This document shows, one piece after another, positions 11,905 to 24,090 of a stretch of DNA of 64,000 bases (the stretch's first letter is position 1; each line of letters opens with the position of its first letter). Location of the stretch: assembly GCF_022965805.1 (NCBI RefSeq), contig NC_133116.1, forward strand, positions 5,828,001-5,892,000, in the 5' to 3' direction. A program made the position numbers and the translations under genes. Source of the DNA: Primulina eburnea. Its lineage: Eukaryota > Streptophyta > Magnoliopsida > Lamiales > Gesneriaceae. Below the pieces are notes generated by a model that had not been told where the DNA came from, made no database searches, and was given only the letters and a program-made list of their open reading frames with translations.

Positions 11905-14900
11905 CTAGAAAAATGCACGTGCGTTGCACGTAAAAAACTAAACTACTGAAAATATATGTACGAAATTTTAATAATATTTAAATGAATTAAAACATGGTTA
12001 TTAACATTTATCAACTGAAACAAACTAAGCCATAAAAAATAAAAAAATAATGACCATAGACGGTATATAAATCAGAGAAAGTATCTTATCCACTTGACAC
12101 ACTTTCCAATATGCTTCTTGGTTGATTTTGACAACTCAACAGCTCTTTGTCGTAGTTTGTTATAATATACATATAATTATTTTGATATGCTCAACAAGTA
12201 TCTGATCGTCTTTAACATCTATTATGTTATTTACAATCCTTATCTGGGATCTGACATGCTCGTAGTTTGCTTCTTTATCACGACATTTTTTCGATTTTCT
12301 ATATTGTTTTTATTTGATAATCTTATTTTTCCGACTATTTTTTTGTTGTTAAATGATTTTTCAGCTTTTTGACAATAATCAACTATAACGCCTAAGAAAA
12401 AATGCTTTTACTCGTGATAAGTTTTCACTTGTGACTAAAAGTATTTATAACCTATATATTCTTCAACAACATAACCAATGAATGTTGTTGCACCTTCTTC
12501 AAATATTGTGATATTTGTGATATCATTTTTATATATTTAGTATCAATATTATCAACATATAGCTGTAAGGTTAATAAATTTTTAACAACTATTTCTCAAT
12601 CAGTGTGAGAAAAATACTTGAATTTTTTCAAATGGCTATATCTTAGAATTGTGTCCTCATTTAATTTGACACAATTCAAGAAAGTCATCTTGATCGTCAT
12701 TTTTTGGAAGCTTTGAAATAATGATTGCGAGCATCATGTCATGATGATGATATAGTTTCAATCTCATTTGTTGCGTTTAGAACATAATATTATATTATTC
12801 ATTGAAACAAAACAAATTTTCTTCTATCGAGTTTATATTTTGTTTTATAATATTTTATATATTGTGGAACGAAATACAAAATTAATTATTGTATTTTAAA
12901 AAGCTTGAGAAGAGATACGAATAATGTAATTAAGATATGCATATGAGATATCATTCAAATATATGTCAAAGTATTTGTCTTATTCAATATCTCATCTAAT
13001 AATATAACCATTTAGATTTGATGAGCATTTTATGATAGTCAAAATTAATTTGATGAAATATTGTAGAATTTTATTTGAATTTCAATATTTTGCTAAGTGA
13101 ATTTATTTGACGAGGATTTTTCTATGCTACCATCATATATATTATGAATTAGCTAGTTAGACACTTTGACTAAAAAAAGAGACAAAAACAATCTCGTATC
13201 ACCTCGAAATATATCGAGATAATATTGGAGAAAATAAAGTGAAACTGACTCAATGTCTCAATAAAATGCACAGAATTGATATGTTATATTGTGTCAACAA
13301 AGTTTTAGAATTGTTCTCATACCATTATAAATAGATTGAGAATTATGCACAATTTGTTTTTCATGTATTTCTTTTTCTAAATGAATAATTTTTTCTTTTT
13401 GAAAAAAAACTATTTTATTGAGAAATATTGACATTTTATATGACATTAATATGTCGCACAACCATGAAATAGCAACATAATCATTATATAACACTTAACG
13501 TACACATACAATTCTTCAATTCCTTCTTCATTATGTTTCGTTGAAATTTAAATCTGAATCATTCTTGATCTTTAACATTTTGCTTTAAATATGATTTAAT
13601 ATATATGTATATGTTTCATGTTACTTAATTAGACCTAATTTCAAATATTTATAAAAAAATGTGCTTGAATTATATCATACAGAAATTAGGACATAGTATG
13701 TAGGACCGAACGCTTGTCGCTTTACCAAAAGCTATAGTTAGTAGTAATGGTGCAACTTAAATCTTTTAAATCGCGCAGCAGCACAAGCACCACAGTTCGG
13801 CCGCTCAAGCAAGCAGGGACAATTATTGCATCCAACAATCTTCCTCCCAATAATTGCACTCCTTGCAATCAATGAGAATCGAACCCGTTACCTTGGCTCT
13901 GATACCAATTGTAAGACCGATCGCTTGTCATTTTACCAAAAGCTATAGCTAGTAGTAATTGTGCAACTCAAATCTTTTAAACCGCACAGCAGCTCAAGCA
14001 CCACGGTTCGACCGCTCTATCAAGCAGGGACAATTATCGCACCCAACAGAGTAATACACAACATTATTTCTTTTTTATTTAACATGTCTTTTTTTCATCT
14101 TTGTCAAAACTTTTTTGTTCAAAATTTGACGTATTTCGTAGACTATATGTATGAAAAACCAAGAAATTATATAATTCACAGAAACCATTTACTATTCTCT
14201 TCGTAGAACAGAAGACCCAAAATACGTGGCTTTGATTGATGTACTCTCATACTTATTTTTATATAAACAACAAGATACATGATATAATATCAGAAAAATC
14301 AATTACCGCTAACAATACTAACCAAAACGAATAAAAAAATCATAACACAAACAACCTCGATAAGAAAAAAAATGATACCTCAAAGTTAAAAAATAATTTA
14401 TTTAGTACAATAACAAAAAAATTGAAGTATATACGAGCAATAAAAAGCATCAATCACGCTCAAATTAAATATTAACTCATATTATTCACAATTTGTATAA
14501 ATTTTCCAATATTTTTTTCAAATAAAGAGAAGAAGCCTTATTAATGTCATCGTTTTATAGATATTCATTTCACTTCTTTAAAAAACACATGAAAAATGGT
14601 GCCTTGAAATCATAATAAAACCATTTAGAAAAGCAGCAGTAAAAATATAATACAAAGTCACACAATTTTTCTTAAACCATAGAAACATATTAGACTATTG
14701 ACTAAATATATCTAGCAACAACAAATCATGCGTTAACTTGTGATATAATTAAAATTTAGAATCATGCATAATCATTGAATTAGAGCAAAATCACATGCCC
14801 AAAATCTACTGGATATTATATATTTTAATAATTTATCCATATTTGTCGTTCACCAGAGGACTCTTAGACCTACCAAATTTTGTAGTTCACCTATTATTTT

Positions 14901-15999
14901 CATGATAAATAATATTACACAAATAATATAAGCAAGAACATAAAAACTCAAATTAAAATGTCTTCTATCAATTTAAGTAAAAAAAATTGATTAGAGAATA
15001 TAATAATAACGTAAAAAATTTAAATATTGATTTATAGACAGAAGTTTGAAATTACATTTGCCCCAATAAATAAAAAATGTTATCTCTTGATATTATGAGA
15101 CATAAGGTAAAAACGAATAAATATTTCAATCTTTTTAATATTTTCTAAGTCACTTCAAACTAAGTAATCTAAGCAAACAGAAAACATGCATTATGTGTTT
15201 AAAAATTAACAAAATATCTCAACAATAAAAAATTGAAAAATGACCGTTTTGTTGGATATTTGATTTTGTTTTCTCTTTTTTTTGTGCAAACAAACAAATC
15301 ACATAAACAATGCAAACACAATTACATGATCAATACAAAATACATATAACAATCAAACATGTTAACGCTAGGGTAAAAAAAACTCCTCTCATTCATTGCA
15401 AGAACACAAAATGATCAAATGAAGCATATTATTTAGTAATATTTATTTAGCAGCATTTATAAAAAAAATTGACTAAATAACTTAAAAACAATGTTTGAAT
15501 TTCTCTCAATCACATATCTTTATTGACACTTAAAGAGTCTGAAAATATTTTTATCCTAAATGGGAGAAAGAAATTTTGTATGACATTAATATTTTTAAAT
15601 AATTTATTTTTAATCAATCCGACTCATTTCCCTTTGTCTTCCTGTTATTATTTGATGGTAATGTATAAATTTAAGTAACTAAAATTAAATTTAAAGTAAA
15701 TTAAAATAATAATTATTTTGATTGAGTTAAATACACTATTAATGATCTTATTAAACTAAGAAAAAAAATGAATTAAATAACATCATTAACATGACAAATT
15801 GTAAAACAAAAAAATAATATAATAGTAAGCTCACAAATGAAAGTCATATACTTAATAGATTAATAATAGATAATATATTATTTAGTAATATGTATTTAGC
15901 TATGTATTTAGCATCATATATTGAAAATTGATTTAAAAAATATGTATTAATGATTATTATTAAATGAAGGTCACATTCATATATTTATATTAGTATAGA
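11905..15999 (-). mobile_element. Non-autonomous Helitron (minus orientation)
   Basis: Read on the minus strand, the element starts TCTATACTAATATAAATATA at 15999 and ends CTAG at 11905, between a host A (11904) and T (16000), as Helitrons do. Just inside the 3' end is a hairpin, ACGTGC-GTT-GCACGT (about 11917-11931), the usual Helitron terminator. The 4.1-kb interior is AT-rich, with no Rep/helicase frame and only short spurious ORFs, so it depends on an autonomous partner. A TRIM element (13699-14048) is nested inside. Boundaries rest on terminal motifs alone. Confidence 0.6.
13699..14048 (-). mobile_element. TRIM-type miniature LTR retrotransposon, copy B
   Basis: Same design as copy A. 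The LTRs are 13699-13837 and 13910-14048 (139 bp each, TG...CA) around a 72-bp interior. The initiator tRNA-Met primer-binding site is at 13895-13907 (minus-strand TGGTATCAGAGCC) and the polypurine tract GGGAGGAAGA abuts the left LTR. Flanks TAGTA and GAGTA differ by one base and are probably a decayed 5-bp target duplication. The element is nested in the Helitron. Confidence 0.82.
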
Positions 16000-18900
16000 T
16001 AGATATAGATAGATATAGATTATTTGTAAGGTTTTTTCACAAAACAAATTTTAATCTCGGCTATTGAATTTAAAAGTTTAGTAATTAGTAAATAAACAAT
16101 AAGGATAAGGATTAAAAGTTTAGTAATTAGTAAATAAATAATAAGGATAAGGACAAAAGAGTAAATGCATAATTGTAATTAATAATTAATAATAATGATT
16201 GAATTTAAAAGTTTAGTAATTAGTAAATAAATAATAAGGATAAGGACAAAAGAGTAAATGTATAATTGTAATTAATAGATAATAATAAAGATAAGGACAA
16301 TAGAGTAAATTCACAATTCAATTCGTATATTTATATATATATAGATATATAGATTAGTATAGATAGATATAGATAGATATAGATTATTTGTAAGGTTTTT
16401 TCACAAAACAAATTTTAATCTCGGCTATTGAATTTAAAAGTTTAGTAATTAGTAAATAAACAATAAGGATAAGGATTAAAAGTTTAGTAATTAGTAAATA
16501 AATAATAAGGATAAGGACAAAAGAGTAAATACATAATTGTAATTAATAATTAATAATAATGATTGAATTTAAAAGTTTAGTAATTAGTAAATAAATAATA
16601 AGGATAAGGACAAAAGAGTAAATGTATAATTGTAATTAATAGATAATAATAAAGATAAGGACAATAGAGTAAATTCACAATTCAATTCGTATATTTATAT
16701 ATATATAGATATAGATATATAGATTAGTATAGATAGATATAGATAGATATAGATTATTTGTAAGGTTTTTTCACAAAACAAATTTTAATCTCGGCTATTG
16801 AATTTAAAAGTTTAGTAATTAGTAAATAAACAATAAGGATAAGGATTAAAAGTTTAGTAATTAGTAAATAAATAATAAGGATAAGGACAAAAGAGTAAAT
16901 GCATAATTGTAATTAATAATTAATAATAATGATTGAATTTAAAAGTTTAGTAATTAGTAAATAAATAATAAGGATAAGGACAAAAGAGTAAATGTATAAT
17001 TGTAATTAATAGATAATAATAAAGATAAGGACAATAGAGTAAATTCACAATTCAATTCGTATATTTATATATATATAGATATATAGATTAGTATAGATAG
17101 ATATAGATAGATATAGATTATTTGTAAGGTTTTTTCACAAAACAAATTTTAATCTCGGCTATTGAATTTAAAAGTTTAGTAATTAGTAAATAAACAATAA
17201 GGATAAGGATTAAAAGTTTAGTAATTAGTAAATAAATAATAAGGATAAGGACAAAAGAGTAAATACATAATTGTAATTAATAATTAATAATAATGATTGA
17301 ATTTAAAAGTTTAGTAATTAGTAAATAAATAATAAGGATAAGGACAAAAGAGTAAATGTATAATTGTAATTAATAGATAATAATAAAGATAAGGACAATA
17401 GAGTAAATTCACAATTCAATTCGTATATTTATATATATATATAGATATAGATATATAGATTAGTATAGATAGATATAGATAGATATAGATTATTTGTAAG
17501 GTTTTTTCACAAAACAAATTTTAATCTCGGCTATTGAATTTAAAAGTTTAGTAATTAGTAAATAAACAATAAGGATAAGGATTAAAAGTTTAGTAATTAG
17601 TAAATAAATAATAAGGATAAGGACAAAAGAGTAAATACATAATTGTAATTAATAATTAATAATAATGATTGAATTTAAAAGTTTAGTAATTAGTAAATAA
17701 ATAATAAGGATAAGGACAAAAGAGTAAATGTATAATTGTAATTAATAGATAATAATAAAGATAAGGACAATAGAGTAAATTCACAATTCAATTCGTATAT
17801 TTATATATATATAGATAATAAGGATAAGGACAAAAGAGTAAATGTATAATTGTAATTAATAGATAATAATAAAGATAAGGACAATAGAGTAAATTCACAA
17901 TTCAATTCGTATATTTATATATATATAGATATATAGATTAGTATAGATAGATATAGATAGATATAGATTATTTGTAAGGTTTTTTCACAAAACAAATTTT
18001 AATCTCGGCTATTGAATTTAAAAGTTTAGTAATTAGTAAATAAACAATAAGGATAAGGATTAAAAGTTTAGTAATTAGTAAATAAATAATAAGGATAAGG
18101 ACAAAAGAGTAAATACATAATTGTAATTAATAATTAATAATAATGATTGAATTTAAAAGTTTAGTAATTAGTAAATAAATAATAAGGATAAGGACAAAAG
18201 AGTAAATGTATAATTGTAATTAATAGATAATAATAAAGATAAGGACAATAGAGTAAATTCACAATTCAATTCGTATATTTATATATATATAGATATAGAT
18301 ATATAGATTAGTATAGATAGATATAGATAGATATAGATTATTTGTAAGGTTTTTTCACAAAACAAATTTTAATCTCGGCTATTGAATTTAAAAGTTTAGT
18401 AATTAGTAAATAAACAATAAGGATAAGGATTAAAAGTTTAGTAATTAGTAAATAAATAATAAGGATAAGGACAAAAGAGTAAATACATAATTGTAATTAA
18501 TAATTAATAATAATGATTGAATTTAAAAGTTTAGTATTAATAATAATGATTGAATTTAAAAGTTTAGTAATTAGTAAATAAATAATAAGGATAAGGACAA
18601 AAGAGTAAATGTATAATTGTAATTAATAGATAATAATAAAGATAAGGACAATAGAGTAAATTCACAATTCAATTCGTATATTTATATATATATAGATATA
18701 GATATATAGATTAGTATAGATAGATATAGATAGATATAGATTATTTGTAAGGTTTTTTCACAAAACAAATTTTAATCTCGGCTATTGAATTTAAAAGTTT
18801 AGTAATTAGTAAATAAACAATAAGGATAAGGATTAAAAGTTTAGTAATTAGTAAATAAATAATAAGGATAAGGACAAAAGAGTAAATACATAATTGTAAT

Positions 18901-19067
18901 TAATAATTAATAATAATGATTGAATTTAAAAGTTTAGTAATTAGTAAATAAATAATAAGGATAAGGACAAAAGAGTAAATGTATAATTGTAATTAATAGA
19001 TAATAATAAAGATAAGGACAATAGAGTAAATTCACAATTCAATTCGTATATTTATATATATATAGAT
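15985..19067. repeat. Tandem array, about 8 units of 364-372 bp
   Basis: The word TATTTGTAAGGTTTTTTCAC starts at 16021, 16385, 16755, 17119, 17491, 17969, 18339 and 18742. Most spacings are 364-372 bp; two are longer (478 and 403 bp) because of internal partial duplications near 17815 and 18530. Each unit contains three degenerate copies of a shorter block (AAAGTTTAGTAATTAGTAAAT ... AATAAGGATAAGGA), so the array is hierarchical. Units are nearly identical, so amplification was recent. Each unit boundary carries, on the minus strand, TCTATACTAAT followed by an AT run, resembling the 5' terminus of the adjoining Helitron. No coding potential. Confidence 0.92.
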
Positions 19068-19461
19068 TATTTCTATTATTTTTCTCGAATAAATCAATCG
19101 ACCAAATTTTAGAAAGCTACGTGATTCTAAAAAAATTCTTATGTAACCAAAATGAATCTTATTTTAAAATAAAATCGAACACGAGTCATATTTTCGATAT
19201 ACAATCTACAAAAATATTATTTACGAGGAAGCAAAGCTTTGTATCTTCACTCAACCGTAAAACCGGCGTTCAGGTTTCCTTCTCCATAATTTTCCGGTCT
19301 ACCGTTGCTCTCTGAGCTTTTTTCAAAGGTTTTTCGTTTCTTTTATTCCTAAAAGTTTATTGTTTACTTTCACTTTTTTTTTTTGGATTTGACCCTTCAA
19401 AAATTGCTTAAGCACAACTGTCAACTGAAAAAGATTGTTTCCTGCATTCAGATATTAACTG
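19068..19461 (+). promoter_or_regulatory. Spacer and likely 5' region of the CAAX-protease-like gene
   Basis: A short sequence with rising GC content (about 19220-19330) could be a 5' UTR exon, with a possible donor at AAAG|GTTTTTCG (about 19328). The 64-codon frame at 19121-19315 has no recognisable domain. Confidence 0.3.
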
Positions 19462-22400
19462 ATGGATTTGCTTAGCACAAACTGCTGGCCCAGGGCCAAA
19501 TCATGCACTCTGCATCTTCATACAGCCTTCCGGTTCTTGAGTAATTCTGGCTCTGAATTCCTTAGCCCAAGAAAATAGTTTTACCTATTGACTCGTAGGA
19601 TTAGTTTAAATAAGTAAGATATGAACAGTATGTTGTGAAATTTTTGGCATCACCGATCACACATAAATAATATTTTTTTCCCATTTGGGATATTATCTTG
19701 AAGTTTTCTGCTATGGACAATTGGTTTTGAATTATGGCATCTTGAGTTCGTTGTGGGATCCATTCTACTTGTGTCATCAGCTCGGTTCTTGCTATTGAAG
19801 ATATGGCCAGATTTTGCAAAGTCTAGTGAAACAGCTAATCAGCTGGTATATCGATTCTTCATGGTCTTGGATGTGTGATGATTTTTTTGTAAATTGTCTT
19901 TAATACTATTTAATCTTAGGTTCTTACATCCTTGAAACCTCTGGATTACTTGGTGGTTGCATTTTTCCCTGGAATGAGTGAAGTAAATCTTTGTTTCCTA
20001 TATCATGATCAGCATTTTTCGACGTCATGTTAGTATAGAAACCCTGTTAACAGTCGACATTTTCTTGATGTGGATTAAGCAGGAACTACTTTTCCGTGGT
20101 GAGCTATTGCCACTTTTCGGAATAAATTGGACGAGTATACTAGCAGTTGCTGCCTTATTCGGTATATTACACTTGGGAGGTGGTCGAAATTACTCCTTTG
20201 CAATCTGGTACATCTCATCCTAGTTATCTCTATCCCGTGCTTATATGTGGTATTTGTTGGATCCCAGTTTTCTCGTGCTCAAACACAACGGAAGTTTAAA
20301 ATTTTTATTATATTTTGACATTCAAGATGTATTTATGTTTAAGCACTCGTATGGTTTTAGGAATAAAAACATTCATAGGATATTTAGTGATTTATACCTT
20401 TGGTGAAAGATTCACACGGCTTCAACTATTCCGAGGCTAGCGGAGATAGCTCTTGATGAATTTCCTACTAACTTTCTTCAAATCTTCTTCTTTAATCTTC
20501 GAATCAAGTCCACGACCGGATTACTTGTTCTTCTTCTAACTTGAACTAGAAAATTAGAAGATATTTTGCGTAGAGATGGAACACGCTGAAAAATCGACTC
20601 AATACTGTAAGCCGAATTTTATTTTATTTTTTTCACAAAAGAAAAAAAAAGGTTTTTGAGAGCAGCACTCTTTTCTTGGAAGAGCCGAAAGCCTTTTGTG
20701 TGTCAAGATGAAAATCGAATGAATACATCCAAACAATAATATCTTTTTATTAATTTTCTAATTCATTATTAACTTAATTAATTAAGTTAATTATAGATTC
20801 TAATAAATTCTCTCCAACAAACTTTCGGATGCCCCCAATTGTAAAATACGAATCTCATATTGATTCTCGAATGCATGCCATTTAGAATAATAAAATATTC
20901 CAATCATATTTATAACTTTCTTTTTACTTAATTAATCCAATTAATTAAGTTAACTAAAGATTGTAAATTCATGCCATATTAAATGCAATCTCGAATATTA
21001 ATACATATACTCTGAGAATATGATGCATTAATATCATTTTGCTTTGTGTGCAAGTTTTTAAAATTATGGTATTATGATTATTTCCATAAATCAATACCAT
21101 ATTTAATAAAAACTTAATGAGCTATATTTTAACTCAATTAAAATATAATTTAATTATTGAAGCACATTTGAACTTTAATAAATTAGCATGATGAGCTTAT
21201 ACTCTTACAAGCCCATGATCTATGCTCTCATTACATTAATCTCATCATAATCCCGATCGGTGATCAGATATCATCGATGTGACAATTTCAACTTGTTTGT
21301 TATTATGATGCATACTTTAATTTCGAGATCACCCATGTCTAAATAAGGCAGGTACACTCCATTTGACTGTTTTAGCAGTCATGCTCTCAAAAATTTCTAT
21401 AAGCTTTTATAAACTTTATTTATAAACTTCTCGATTGATCATATCAAACTTATTTCTTATAAATTCAACTAATTGATTTATTATCTCAACGGAAACAAGT
21501 AAACAAGTGCTTGTGTGACCCTCAGGTTCATGGATACAGTTAGCCGTGAGTTCACAACTATTTGTGATTCAGTACATAATCTTTTATTCGAGCTTGCCCT
21601 AATTTGCCCACATTTCATGCACCAACATTTGATCATGAGAATGTCAGAAACCATTTTCTGATTAAACCCATCGAATCATGGTAAGAGCGTCTAGCAGCAT
21701 CGTCCCATGATTCCCTACGTATCACTGATAGTGCCTGCAAGAACCAGTCAATTATGATTAACGTATAATACGGTATTTTCATCTCATATATCCCGATCGA
21801 ATCTGCAATCATTGGTTCATCGAGGGTTGCATAATAATTCGATAACTATGTGACACATCTTTGAGAATAAATAGTGCCATCACATGTACAATTGGAGAAC
21901 TCTTTCTCTAACGTACATCTCATACTCTGGCCAGAGATTCCATGCACTATTACTTCATCAGATCACATAGGATATCCACACCCGTAGGTGAGCGGTGAAC
22001 TCCCGACTACAATGCACTGGCTCCTACATGTGTCGCAACTGTACTCAATCTCACCACCTGATGACTCTCCTGGAATCGATAAACGAGTCAAAACACAGCT
22101 CTAGCATATAGAGCCCCAATGTTGTCCCGAGTCGTAAGGACTAATGGTGTACTACCATAGCCACGGACTTATCCTCTCGATGAATGATAACCACTTGGAA
22201 TGTCCGAGGGAAGGTTGTTCAGTATAATCATCATATAACTACCCATCTGCATGTTTGGACATCTCTATGTCCTTACCAAGAAACGCGGTACACAACATCA
22301 CAAATACTAGTCTCGAGCTCAAGCGACATTTATCCATGTTATAGGCGGGTGAATCGACTAGGAACTAATTTAGATTATACAGTGTTTACAAATGAGTTTC

Positions 22401-22767
22401 AACATCGAATTACAAATAATTTGTATTAAAGTATAATCAAGACTTTATCTATGCTGATTGTATGAGTATACAGATAAAGTAAAACGAAACCATTAAAAGT
22501 TAAATTATATTAAAATAAAGATTGTTTATGACAACTGAGTCAATAAAATCTCTAGCCAACAGTTAGTTTGCAAGACATCTACTCTAACAGTATTCCCATG
22601 TTTAATAACGAATCTTTCTCAGGGCAACATTTGTTGGGCTTGTGTACGGTTATGCAACAATTTTAACCTCGAGTGCCACGGTGTCAATAGCTTCTCCTGC
22701 TCTCAACAACTTAGTCGGGGATATCATCCGGCGATACCGAAGAGGGTTGGTCGACGAATCTGGTTAA
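19462..22767 (+). pseudogene. CPBP/CAAX amino-terminal protease family gene, centre missing
   Basis: Four segments match a plastid CPBP-family intramembrane protease (Abi/CAAX type; Arabidopsis At1g14270-like). A possible transit-peptide exon starts at 19462 (MDLLSTNCWPRAK...). Then come a membrane segment at 19704-19845 (WHLEF, GSILLVSSARFLLL), 19920-19982 ending GMSE, 20083-20207 beginning ELLFRG, and 22623-22767. The splice joining 19982 to 20083 rebuilds motif 1, EELLFRG (EExxxR), and the histidine motif GILHLGGGRN follows, so the catalytic core is present. Between 19580 and 19703 there is no room for the roughly 150 residues I expect there, and the first segment runs into TAG without a usable donor in the right phase. 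I therefore call it a truncated gene or pseudogene; the conserved 3' exons have no stops. The last intron (20208-22622) is inflated by a solo LTR. Confidence 0.62.
20255..22589. mobile_element. Solo LTR (2335 bp) with GTATT target duplication
   Basis: The segment begins TGTTGG and ends CTAACA, and is flanked on both sides by the identical 5-bp GTATT (20250-20254 and 22590-22594). There is no second copy of the start, no primer-binding site and no retroelement frame inside, so this looks like a long solo LTR left by recombination. It lies in the last intron of the CAAX-protease-like gene and accounts for nearly all of that intron's length. The open frame at 22184-22429 inside it has no recognisable domain. 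Confidence 0.75.
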
Positions 22768-23116
22768 CTCCTCCTTTTAGACATAGTATGTAAGTAAACA
22801 ATATAAAGCTTATCCTTTATGTTTTTTCCATACAAATTATATTTTGTTTGCAAATTCTAGCAATCTTTATGGAAATAATATTTCTTGGTAAAGATAAATT
22901 ATATCTTATGATTATAAACTCTAGCAATCTTTTACGGAAATCATACCTCTTGGGAAAGTTTATATAATTTGGCATAGTTGTTTTGACCGGAGATTATGAG
23001 CTGGCATATTGATTCTTCCATTACTTGAATGGTTACAAAATCAATCTTGAAAGATTTACCAAATTAGGAGTAAATTAAAACAATTTCTGGAACGTATCAA
23101 GTAAAATCATAATGTG

Positions 23117-23123
23117 TATATAG
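23117..23123 (+). promoter_or_regulatory. TATA box of the Cys-rich peptide gene
   Basis: TATATAG lies 85 bp upstream of the ATG at 23208. The same motif is kept at 25324-25331 in the duplicated copy at a similar distance from its ATG, which supports a functional promoter element. Confidence 0.6.
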
Positions 23124-23207
23124 GTTAGTTTAGTATAAACTTTCGGGACAAACATTTGATAACAGTGTCATTTTCTTGAATCCTCCGAGTTGTTGAGGTT
23201 TGGAGCA

Positions 23208-23878
23208 ATGAATTCTTCTTCTGCATTAGTCTCAATACTGCTATTTTTTGCCTTCATGACCGAGATCAAGGTTGATGCTGGTCTAAATGGTCGCTTACCT
23301 CTTATCGTCGATCCTAAGACCCTTGGATCCTCGGAAGTTATAATCCCCGTTTACCGTAAACTCTCGACACCTTATACGTTGCAGAATTAACATCACCTCC
23401 TCCCCGATTTCAACGGAGTTTTATCTGAATGAAACATGGTTTTAATCTCTACTTTATCCATAAAAAAAACATCCCTGTAGCATACATTGTGGTACTACGT
23501 AAACTACTTATTGCATCATTCATTTATCCGATACATGTGCTACACAAGATTTGTTGTCCGAGTGCAGTGTTTAGAAGTTCTCTGTCTCTTCCATTTTTAT
23601 CCGTCTCGATCAATTCTGTTTATGCCTCGAATACGACTCTTTATGGTTTATTTCTCAGTTTACCTTGACCCTTTCTAGATTTGAAAATATCAAGTTGGTT
23701 TATTTACAATTTGCTCATTTCATTTCCGAACAAAATATGTCGAAATCGGCTTCTAACACAAGTAATTTTGTCGGTCTTGACAGCATGCACAAGTCGCTGC
23801 TCTTCTTCTTGCTGTTACTGCAACATACAGAAAATGCCTCCAGTTTGCGAGCAATGCTGCAGACCTCAACTCGACTAA
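23208..23878 (+). CDS. Small secreted cysteine-rich peptide, copy 1
   Basis: Two exons fit in phase: 23208-23355 and 23784-23878 (donor C|GTAAAC, acceptor TTGACAG|CA), giving an 80-residue precursor. The N-terminus is a clear signal peptide (SALVSILLFFAFMTEIKVDA), probably cut after VDA. A linker follows, then a C-terminal module with eight cysteines in 25 residues, ending CYCNIQKMPPVCEQCC. The K-x-PP-x-C core recalls the reactive loop of Bowman-Birk-type inhibitors (C-T-K-S-x-P-P-x-C), but the spacing is one residue longer and the rest of that fold is absent, so the family is unproven. A duplicated copy at 25421-25805 keeps the same frame over the cysteine module, which argues that exon 2 is real coding sequence. 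Without splicing, exon 1 would read on to a stop at 23390. Confidence 0.6.
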
Positions 23879-24090
23879 TCCGTTTCTGCTGATGGATTAG
23901 CATGGATCCTGGCAGCAGCCGGGGAACCCATACGCCAGTATTTTGAAAAATATGTTAATAAAGTGTATTATGTTATTTACCTACATCCATTTTCTGGGAA
24001 AAAAATGGTGACAGCGTTGATTATTTTGTTGGAAATATTTGGTTATCGCAGGATTTTCAAAGAAATTCGTTATTATGGTTCATCTTAGTG

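Larger units (their letters stand above)
22835..24090 (+). repeat. Segmental duplication, copy 1
   Basis: This stretch is alignable, with indels, to 25005-26010: the ATTCTAG(C/G)AATCTTT words upstream, the TATATAGGT(T/C)AGTTTA promoter, the CAAACATTTGATAA leader, both exons of a small peptide gene, and the 3' flank (TACATC(C/T)ATTT, AAAGAAATTC). The two copies are in direct orientation. Confidence 0.8.

Noticed and set aside
15985..19067. Possible CRISPR-like or centromeric satellite
   Set aside because: Units are about 365 bp without short repeats and unique spacers, so not CRISPR. Eight copies between genes are too few for a centromeric satellite.
19121..19315. 64-codon frame upstream of the CAAX-protease-like gene
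   Set aside because: No similarity recognised, and its C-terminal part overlaps likely 5' UTR sequence.
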